Part shown: positions 6,472 through 11,856 of the stretch, in pieces
Layout of the letters: the number at the start of each line of letters is the position of its first letter
Numbering within the stretch: position 1 is the first letter of the stretch
Assembly: GCA_946631935.1 (NCBI GenBank)
Contig: CAMPAP010000133.1
Span: forward strand, 1 to 13,317
Source: an uncultured Lachnospiraceae bacterium
Lineage (GTDB): Bacteria; Bacillota; Clostridia; Lachnospirales; Lachnospiraceae
DNA: 13,317 nt
Reading direction: 5' to 3'
Translations under genes and position numbers: made by a program
The notes under the pieces: generated by a model
The model's database searches: none
Seen by the model: the letters and a program-made list of their open reading frames with translations, nothing else
Told to the model about the DNA's origin: nothing

Positions 6472-7185
6472 ATGCATATAGCAGTTTGTGATGACAATTT
6501 TGCCGACAGGCATCAGATGGAAAGGCTACTTGGCAGGGAGTCTGACAAGGAAAACGACTCTTCGAGAATGTTCTACGTGGATTCATACGGAAGTCCCGAA
6601 GTAATGCTGACACACCCCAAGGCCTATGACCTGTTTTTCATTGACATATGCAGGACAAACGGGCTTGATACCAGACAGATTGTAAACAGCCTGAAAGAAA
6701 GCGGTGCCACTGCCCCCTTCGTCCTGTGCTGTTCGGATGTTAATTACCGTGAAATGGATTTTCCGGAGGATGTGCTTTTTCTGGACAAACCCGTAAAGCT
6801 CGATGAATTAAGGGCTGTTATAGCCCGGGCTAAAAAACAGAAGGAATCCGTTCCGGACACCATAGAGCTCAGGGAACTTATGGAGACCATATATGCAAAT
6901 GTTTCGGACGTTGTCTATGCCAAAGAATCCGGCGAAGATACCATGGTGCATCTGACCGACGGAAGGGATCTGAGAAGCATCGGAAAGCTGTGGCTTTTCA
7001 AAAGGTCGTTAGAGGACAGGCATCCCGAATTCATCTACTCGGGTTCTAAGATGATGGTCAACTGCAATCATATAATAACAGTTGGTTTTATGGGCATTGC
7101 AAAGACCTCGGATGGCTTAACCATCCATCTTTCACCCTCTGCCGCAAAATACATAAAGGAAAACTCCGGGAAGGATAACGAGTGA
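6472..7185 (+). CDS. LytTR-type response regulator (orphan)
   Basis: A 237-residue two-domain transcription regulator. The receiver domain (about 1-122) has the acidic pair D7-D8 in CDDN, the predicted phosphoacceptor D58 in YDLFFIDI, the switch-position residues CSD (87-89) and the conserved lysine K106 in LDKPVK. The C-terminal domain (about 131-230) matches a LytTR DNA-binding domain: VSDVVYAKESGEDTMVHLTD (144-163) and FIYSGSKMMVNCNHI (187-201), which correspond to the usual 'I.YIE' and 'F.R.HRS..VN...I' blocks. The typical basic R-HRS segment is replaced by YSGSKMM, so its DNA contacts may differ. LytTR regulators usually control peptides, bacteriocins, virulence or envelope genes. No histidine kinase lies alongside. 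AAAGG precedes the start by eight bases. The stop overlaps the next gene (GTGA), implying coupling with it. Confidence 0.85.
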   Translation: MHIAVCDDNFADRHQMERLLGRESDKENDSSRMFYVDSYGSPEVMLTHPKAYDLFFIDICRTNGLDTRQIVNSLKESGATAPFVLCCSDVNYREMDFPEDVLFLDKPVKLDELRAVIARAKKQKESVPDTIELRELMETIYANVSDVVYAKESGEDTMVHLTDGRDLRSIGKLWLFKRSLEDRHPEFIYSGSKMMVNCNHIITVGFMGIAKTSDGLTIHLSPSAAKYIKENSGKDNE

Positions 7186-7673
7186 TCTCTTTAGCCGTCG
7201 ACAGTTCAAAGGACTTCATGGGAAAGCTGCTTGCATCCGATGCTTTTGACTCTTTCCTGCTTCAGGAAGCCTCTATAATAACATCTGTATCTTATTCTGT
7301 TTCCGGCAGGATCCATCCGGATTTTTTCCCGGATGAAGATGAAAAAACCGAAGAAGAATTCATTCCCTGGAATCAGATAAGACCCAGGCTCTTCGAACTC
7401 ATCAAGGGCAAGAACCCTCCTGTTTCCCTCAAGATGACCCTTTTGCTGGGCTCTGCGGCAGCTGCCTTACTTTTGCAAAAAGAAAGCCCTGAGGGGCATT
7501 CAGAGGCCTTCAGGGCTTTTGCGTTAAATATTCGTTTTGAAAACGGAAATGTTACTCTCATTTCCGGCACGTCTTATGATTCCTTCGTTCCCGACAAAAG
7601 TCTTGATATCATCTGGGACGAAACGGTAAAAAGATTTCTCACATCAAAAGGGATCGGATTCGAAGTCCGCTAA
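7182..7673 (+). CDS. DUF5721-like protein of unknown function
   Basis: A 163-residue protein starting with GTG. AAGGA sits six bases upstream, and the start overlaps the stop of the LytTR gene by four bases. The opening block DFMGKLLASDAFDSFLLQEA (11-30), followed by TSVSYSVSGRIHPDFF, resembles a family of uncharacterised Clostridia proteins that I recall as DUF5721; that assignment is from memory and needs a profile search. The middle holds an acidic stretch DEDEKTEEEF (51-60), then WNQIRPRLFELIKGKNPP (63-80) and an alanine/leucine-rich segment (86-98), too short and mixed to be a clear membrane helix. There is no signal peptide and it is probably cytoplasmic. Its tie to the regulator suggests a shared process, but no function can be named. 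Confidence 0.75.
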   Translation: MISLAVDSSKDFMGKLLASDAFDSFLLQEASIITSVSYSVSGRIHPDFFPDEDEKTEEEFIPWNQIRPRLFELIKGKNPPVSLKMTLLLGSAAAALLLQKESPEGHSEAFRAFALNIRFENGNVTLISGTSYDSFVPDKSLDIIWDETVKRFLTSKGIGFEVR

Positions 7674-7721
7674 AACGTGCTTTTTTATTCATGCACGGCT
7701 TTCAATCCTGTGCGTTCTCTA

Positions 7722-8093
7722 TCACACTTCGGCGATGATCTCTATCTCGCACAATACTCCCTTGGGAAGGTCCTTTACGGCAACGCAGCTTCTTGCAGGC
7801 TTGCCGGTAAAATATTTTCCGTACACTTCGTTAAATGCGCCGAAATCCGCAATGTCCGCAAGGAAGCAGGTGGTCTTTACAACCTTGTCATATGAGGTTC
7901 CGGCTGCCTTTAAGATCTCACCTATATTGGTGCATACGGTCTCGGTCTGCTCGGAAATGTTTTCTCCCTTTACGTTTCCGGTAGCAGGATCAAGTGCGAT
8001 CTGTCCCGATGCAAAAAGAAGGTTTCCGGTAACGATGGCCTGTGAATAAGGGCCTATTGCAGCAGGTGCTTTGTCTGTTGAAATATATTTCAT
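7722..8093 (-). CDS. ridA: RidA family reactive enamine/imine deaminase
   Basis: RidA (YjgF/YER057c/UK114) proteins are small trimeric enzymes that hydrolyse the reactive enamine/imine intermediates released by PLP enzymes such as threonine or serine dehydratases. The frame is open to 8189, but the ATG at 8093 has AGGAG eight bases upstream and gives MKYISTDKAPAAIGPYSQ and 123 residues, the normal length. The extra 32 residues would be a basic, low-complexity tail encoded by the repeat-bearing spacer. Seen: GPYSQA (14-19), ASGQIALDP (28-36), the substrate carboxylate-binding arginine R101 in PARSCVAV and the acidic residue E116 in CEIEIIAEV, so it is a catalytically complete archetypal RidA. 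It is the last gene of the minus-strand run, 92 bases after the 86-residue gene, and converges with the DUF5721-like gene. Confidence 0.93.
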   Translation of the reverse strand: MKYISTDKAPAAIGPYSQAIVTGNLLFASGQIALDPATGNVKGENISEQTETVCTNIGEILKAAGTSYDKVVKTTCFLADIADFGAFNEVYGKYFTGKPARSCVAVKDLPKGVLCEIEIIAEV

Positions 8094-8123
8094 ATTCTTA
8101 TCTCCTGTTTTTGTCTGTTTCCG

Positions 8124-8180
8124 GGCGTTCGCGTGTCCGTTTCCCGGTGCGTTGTCTGCCTTTCGGCGTTTGCGTGTCCG
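8124..8180. repeat. Imperfect direct repeat upstream of ridA
   Basis: GGCGTTCGCGTGTCCG at 8124-8139 recurs as GGCGTTTGCGTGTCCG at 8165-8180 (15 of 16 identical, 41-base period) in the noncoding gap between ridA and the 86-residue gene. The gap is clearly more GC-rich than other spacers here. The role is unknown; it could be the remnant of a short duplication. Confidence 0.7.
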
Positions 8181-8185
8181 ATTTC

Positions 8186-8446
8186 TCAATTCTGTCCTGG
8201 TTCTTCTTCGTCAAAGGATGCGATGACGTAGTAACCGCTGTCTTTTTTTGTTATGGACTGCACTGTTCCCTCTTTTGACAAAAGCCTTTCCCTGAAGGGG
8301 ATGTTGGGGCTCATGGCAAGGGACATGTCATCAGATACTCCGATGGTGTAGTAATAGTTACTGGGAAGTTCACCCTCCCATACAAGAACGGTCTGTCCCT
8401 CAGTAAGTATGCCGGGACGTTCCATTTTGAATTCCATGGTCCTCAT
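8186..8446 (-). CDS. Hypothetical 86-residue protein
   Basis: A small acidic-ended protein, not recognised. It has no signal peptide, membrane segment, cysteine pair or known catalytic motif. Alternating hydrophobic and polar residues (QTVLVWEGELPSNYYYTIGV, 18-37; SGYYVIASF, 70-78) suggest a small beta-rich domain. Its ATG overlaps the stop of the ACT-domain gene by one base (TGATG), and GGAG lies upstream in the ACT gene, so it is probably translated by coupling. A second ATG three codons on, at 8437, is an alternative start. Tight coupling implies work with the ACT protein, possibly as a partner or effector, but this is inferred from position alone. It is followed after 92 bases by ridA. 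Confidence 0.7.
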   Translation of the reverse strand: MRTMEFKMERPGILTEGQTVLVWEGELPSNYYYTIGVSDDMSLAMSPNIPFRERLLSKEGTVQSITKKDSGYYVIASFDEEEPGQN

Positions 8447-8859
8447 CAGAGATTCTCCGTCATTATAAATCCCTTATTTCTGAGGCAGTCCTCCACTTCG
8501 TAAGGGCCTTCGGTATGGAAGACCATGATGGGCTTTCCGGACTGTCTGTTGAATGAAAGATAGAGGTAATCAACATTTATATTGCTCTCATCAAGTGCCT
8601 TTAAGAGCTTGTTGAGGTTTCCGACTTCATCGGTCACTTCAACGGCAAGGACGGGAGTGAGTCTGCAGTAATATCCTTCCTTTTCAAGGACCTGTGCTGC
8701 CTTCTCAGGCTCGGTGGTGACCATCCTGATGATGCCAAACTCCGCACTGTCATTGGTGACGGATCCGAGAATGTTGATGTTTCCTTCGGCAAGGACGCTG
8801 GTTATGTGCTCCATGGTGCCTTTTTTGTTTTCTGCGTAAACAGATACCTGATCTAACAT
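8446..8859 (-). CDS. Tandem ACT-domain amino-acid-binding protein
   Basis: A 137-residue cytoplasmic protein built of two ACT domains and nothing else: the first from about 3 to 65 (VSVYAENKKGTMEHITSVLA, 6-25) and the second from about 70 to 135 (VLAVEVTDEVGNLNKLLKAL, 70-89). Each has the glycine between the first strand and first helix that contacts an amino acid ligand in this fold. Stand-alone tandem ACT proteins are common in Clostridia and are often annotated as amino-acid-binding or, wrongly, as acetolactate synthase subunits. They are presumed ligand sensors that act on a partner. The start has AAGGAG six bases upstream. It lies 91 bases after the GH25 gene and overlaps the 86-residue gene by one base. 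The ligand and partner are unknown. Confidence 0.88.
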   Translation of the reverse strand: MLDQVSVYAENKKGTMEHITSVLAEGNINILGSVTNDSAEFGIIRMVTTEPEKAAQVLEKEGYYCRLTPVLAVEVTDEVGNLNKLLKALDESNINVDYLYLSFNRQSGKPIMVFHTEGPYEVEDCLRNKGFIMTENL

Positions 8860-8950
8860 TTTTTGCTCCTTATATCATGACCCTGCCGGGCTGTCCGGCC
8901 GGTTATTTCCGTTCATTCATAATCCGCAGACTCTTCTCTTTTTGCAGCTC

Positions 8951-10144
8951 TCAGTCTGCCCAGAACTGTCTGAAGCAGATATCCATGTCAACATCGCCCT
9001 TTATTCCCGCAACTCTTCCTGTTGCCGAATACTGGAGGATATCAATGTCGTAGGGATAAAAGAAATCGCTTGAGTAAGAAGCATACCACTTGGGAATATT
9101 CTCGAGTCTGGGAAGATCCACGTAAAGTATGCTCATTTCGGTATTGTAGTAAACATAGGGCTTGTAACCCGCATTTTCCACCACCTCACAGAACTTAAGG
9201 ATAAGATCCGTTCTTTCGGAAGGTGTCAGGGCATCCATCCTGCCGCCGTCACCTGTAAATTCAACGTCTATAACAATGGGACAGGAAGATGTATAGGGCG
9301 AAAGCTTTTCGATGGTAGTCTGAGCTTCCTCTATGACTTCTTCTTCTGTTATCGCCTGTGAAAATACATACGCTCCCACATTGATCCCGGCCCCTGCGGC
9401 ACCTGCGATATTGGCATCGAACTTCTCGTCATCAACGAGTTTTCCGGTTCCGTAACCTCTGAAAGCCGTTCTGATAATGGCAAATTCAACTCCGTCAGCC
9501 CTTACAAGGTTCCAGTCAATGTCCCCCTGGAACGAGGAAACATCAATGCCCTTATGGGACATGACCTCTCCGTCAACAACATATTCCATGACTCCGCCTT
9601 CATCCGTGCGGAGATTTGAAGGGTCGATATCAGAAGATTTAAGCTCTTTGTTAATATCCACAAAATGGAAGGTTCCGTGGCTTACGACTATGACCTTGTC
9701 AGGATAGAAAGGTCTGAGGCTTGAAATGGTGGAACCTGTCGCAACAAGGTTTTCCATAAGGGTGGTAAGAGTGGTTCTTTTGCCCTCTTCAACGCCTGAA
9801 TCATACGCTTCGTTAACCCTCTGGTCAGCAGCAAGCCTTACAGCCTGGAGTTCTTCGTCAAGCTGGGCCTGGGTGTAGATGGGCTTATCCCCGGACTGTG
9901 CATTCTGATCGAATTTTGTAAAGAAAAGAAGGTATACAGCCGCAACCACTGCACCGATAACTGCAATGGTAAGCAAAACAATGACAAAGATCATGGCGGT
10001 AAATCCGCCGCCGCCTTTTTTGCTCCTGGATCTTTTTGATGAGCTTTTGTGTCTGTATGAGTCTCTTTCGTACTCTTCGGAGCTGTAGTCTTCAGTCTCC
10101 GGATCGTCGTATATATCGTAATCGTCGTAATCTTTTAAATTCAT
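8951..10144 (-). CDS. Membrane-anchored GH25 muramidase (lysozyme)
   Basis: A 397-residue single-pass membrane protein with its catalytic domain outside. In order: a cytoplasmic tail rich in Asp, Glu and Tyr (1-27), a basic Ser/Lys/Arg segment and glycines (32-47), one transmembrane helix (about 49-75), a polar, probably helical stalk (88-125), a linker domain (about 125-195), and a GH25 domain (196-397). GH25 enzymes cleave the beta-1,4 bond after N-acetylmuramic acid in peptidoglycan. Catalytic-site residues are visible as D201 in GIDVSSFQG, D293 and E295 in VIDVEF, and the C-terminal aspartates in GDVDMD (383-388), with YASY and DILQYS also present. The gene starts inside the stop of the TPR gene (ATGA), with GGAG seven bases upstream, so the two are coupled. 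It is likely to serve wall remodelling rather than lysis, because it is anchored. Confidence 0.93.
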   Translation of the reverse strand: MNLKDYDDYDIYDDPETEDYSSEEYERDSYRHKSSSKRSRSKKGGGGFTAMIFVIVLLTIAVIGAVVAAVYLLFFTKFDQNAQSGDKPIYTQAQLDEELQAVRLAADQRVNEAYDSGVEEGKRTTLTTLMENLVATGSTISSLRPFYPDKVIVVSHGTFHFVDINKELKSSDIDPSNLRTDEGGVMEYVVDGEVMSHKGIDVSSFQGDIDWNLVRADGVEFAIIRTAFRGYGTGKLVDDEKFDANIAGAAGAGINVGAYVFSQAITEEEVIEEAQTTIEKLSPYTSSCPIVIDVEFTGDGGRMDALTPSERTDLILKFCEVVENAGYKPYVYYNTEMSILYVDLPRLENIPKWYASYSSDFFYPYDIDILQYSATGRVAGIKGDVDMDICFRQFWAD

Positions 10145-11553
10145 CCGTTTTCTCCGTTAAGCTGGTTCAATGCCTGGGTACTCATTGAAGCAATGTATGT
10201 ATCGGGGAAATTGTCAATAACGTAGCTGTAAAGTTCCTTCGCCTTTTCCTTGTCTCCCGCGTTTTCATAAGAAACTGCGGCAAAATAGATGGCATCCGTA
10301 TTATCGCTGTTGAAAAAGTATGCTTTTTCAAAAAGCAGTGAACTCTTTTCAAAATCGCCTGCATAGTATGCACTGTAAGCATCACCCGTAACACCCTCTG
10401 CAAGTTCCGCGCTGATGCCTGCATACAGCTGGTCATAAAGCTTGCGGGCATTTTCGGACATATCATCCGTTTTTACTTCGCGGCTCAGTTCAAAAAGCTC
10501 ATCGCCTATAGCCTGGCGGTCCTCGCCTGCGATATACATGTCCGCGATCTTAAGGATCCTGTCTATATCGGCAAGAGTTCCGGCTTCACCTGTGTACTCA
10601 CCAAGCTCTTCTTCAAGCCCGACTCTTGTGGAGTTCATCTCATCAAGATCACGCTGCAGCGAATCGTAATCTGCATTTTTCTTATCAAGATTAGCCTGGA
10701 GCGTTTCTATATTTTCCTTCACTTCATTACGGACCTGATTGATCTTGGTGGGAAGCACAAGAAAATACATGACGGCAAGACCCAGGATAAGTCCTATCAG
10801 TATATTGAACACGGTACCGAAGCTTCCGCTCCTTGGGTCTGCAACCTTAGAGGGCTGTATTATCACCTCGTTGCCGTCCACATATCTTATGGGTTCATCA
10901 TCATTCTTGAAGGGACTTTTCCTGTCGGTGTCATCGGGATCAATGGTGCTTTGGATGTACTCCATGTACCTTAAGCTGATGGTATTTGTCTTATCGATGG
11001 ACAGACATTTTGACAGTTCTCTTTCAGCCGCATCAAACTGTGACAGCTTGATATAGATAAGGGCAAGAAGCTGGTGTGCCCTGATATGTCTGGGGTTTTT
11101 GGTGACGCAGTTTTTCAGCCTTATTTTTGCAAGATCAAGATTTCCCTGCTGGCACAGCTTAAGCGCTCCGTTATAGTCTCCTATGGATTTCCTGAGCTCG
11201 TCAAAGCCTGTCTGGTCCTCCTGGATCATGCGGATATACTCGCTTGCCATGTTGCCCTCATCCACAAAATTGGAACTGATGACCCACTGGATGGAGGCAT
11301 CTGCTATCTCGCCCATTTCATAATAGACAAGGCCCAGCAGATTGCGTGCGTCCATATTGTATTTGTAAAGGGAAAGGCTCTGCCTGAGGCTTTTTACCGC
11401 ACCGGAAAGATCCCTGACATTTGCTTTTTCAAGGCCGTCATTGTACAGTTCGTTGGATCTGTAAACTATCTTTTTATAAAGGGACACATCCCTCTTACAA
11501 TTGGTGCAGAAGGATACCTCTGAGAGTTCTACCCCGCAGTTAAAACATTTCAT
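10141..11553 (-). CDS. Zinc-ribbon, TPR and transmembrane protein
   Basis: A 470-residue membrane protein. In order: an N-terminal zinc ribbon with C3, C6, C16 and C19 (CxxC...CxxC); cytoplasmic TPR-like helical repeats (about 33-200, for example NLLGLVYYEMGEIADASIQW at 71-90 and AHQLLALIYIKLSQFDAAER at 159-178); a polar linker; one transmembrane helix (about 246-267); a coiled coil (about 270-317); and an extracytoplasmic TPR pair (about 390-465, including YAGDFEKSSLLFEKAYFF and YENAGDKEKAKELY). TPRs bind proteins, so this is likely a scaffold linking cytoplasm and envelope. It has no enzymatic motif. It lies 17 bases after the small gene and overlaps the GH25 gene, its probable partner. The upstream site is weak (GTGAG close to the ATG), but the start is fixed by the zinc-ribbon cysteines. 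Confidence 0.88.
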   Translation of the reverse strand: MKCFNCGVELSEVSFCTNCKRDVSLYKKIVYRSNELYNDGLEKANVRDLSGAVKSLRQSLSLYKYNMDARNLLGLVYYEMGEIADASIQWVISSNFVDEGNMASEYIRMIQEDQTGFDELRKSIGDYNGALKLCQQGNLDLAKIRLKNCVTKNPRHIRAHQLLALIYIKLSQFDAAERELSKCLSIDKTNTISLRYMEYIQSTIDPDDTDRKSPFKNDDEPIRYVDGNEVIIQPSKVADPRSGSFGTVFNILIGLILGLAVMYFLVLPTKINQVRNEVKENIETLQANLDKKNADYDSLQRDLDEMNSTRVGLEEELGEYTGEAGTLADIDRILKIADMYIAGEDRQAIGDELFELSREVKTDDMSENARKLYDQLYAGISAELAEGVTGDAYSAYYAGDFEKSSLLFEKAYFFNSDNTDAIYFAAVSYENAGDKEKAKELYSYVIDNFPDTYIASMSTQALNQLNGENG

Positions 11554-11570
11554 ATCTCACAATACTCAAA

Positions 11571-11765
11571 TCAAAAACGTCTGCCGGGACGCATATCCCT
11601 TGTCTGAAGGCCGCCCTGAACCTGCTTTAAGCCTTCCATGACATCCCAGCCCATCTTCACATAAAGATCCACAGCATCGGATTTTGCACTGTCCACACCC
11701 GCCTGGACTTCGTCAATCTCGGTGCTTGGATAGAATTTTTTAAGTTCTTCATCAAAATCAATCAT
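11571..11765 (-). CDS. Small hypothetical protein, 64 residues
   Basis: A short soluble protein starting MIDFDEELKKFYPSTEIDEV, acidic at the front and basic at the end (RDMRPGRRF). The frame is open to an ATG at 11819, but the extra 18 codons would be translated from the hairpin next to the promoter. The ATG at 11765 has GGGTGATG five bases upstream, which fits the 16S tail, and is preferred. It is probably mostly helical (residues 2-50). It is not recognised, though short proteins of this look are often seen next to TPR genes in Lachnospiraceae, which is recollection rather than proof. It is the first gene of the envelope unit, 17 bases before the TPR gene. Confidence 0.65.
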   Translation of the reverse strand: MIDFDEELKKFYPSTEIDEVQAGVDSAKSDAVDLYVKMGWDVMEGLKQVQGGLQTRDMRPGRRF

Positions 11766-11787
11766 TTCATCACCCGGCCTTCCGGCC

Positions 11788-11817
11788 AAAAAGCGCCCAA
11801 AAATCCACTTTTGGCGC
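11788..11817 (-). terminator. Intrinsic terminator after valS, or leader hairpin of the next operon
   Basis: Read on the minus strand: GCGCC AAAA, a short loop, TTTT, one bulged G, GGCGC, then five T. The structure is a good intrinsic terminator for valS. It also lies a few bases downstream of the likely start point of the promoter at 11828-11856, so it would form the very beginning of the next transcript. A second hairpin (GGCC TTCC GGCC on the plus strand, 11776-11787) follows directly and abuts the GGGTGATG ribosome site of the small gene. Confidence 0.75.
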
Positions 11818-11827
11818 ATACATAATT

Positions 11828-11856
11828 ATTATAAAATTTCACCTGTTAAAAATCAA
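11828..11856 (-). promoter_or_regulatory. Promoter for the small protein-TPR-GH25 unit
   Basis: -35 TTGATT (11856-11851), 17 bases, and perfect -10 TATAAT (11833-11828), with a start near 11821. The -35 overlaps the valS stop codon. This is the best promoter match in the window and lies just upstream of the next gene unit on the same strand. Confidence 0.65.

Noticed and set aside
7676..7697. CGTGC...GCACG hairpin between the convergent DUF5721-like gene and ridA as a shared terminator
   Set aside because: A five-pair stem with a twelve-base loop. The T run is in the loop on the plus strand, and only four T follow on the minus strand. It is too weak to claim.
8094..8189. Upstream in-frame start for ridA giving 32 more residues
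   Set aside because: The extension is basic, repeat-derived and absent from the family. The ATG at 8093 has a strong AGGAG.
8885..8899. GCCGG-GCTGT-CCGGC hairpin between GH25 and the ACT gene as a terminator
   Set aside because: It lacks a T tract on either strand. It could slow polymerase or process mRNA, but there is no support for that.
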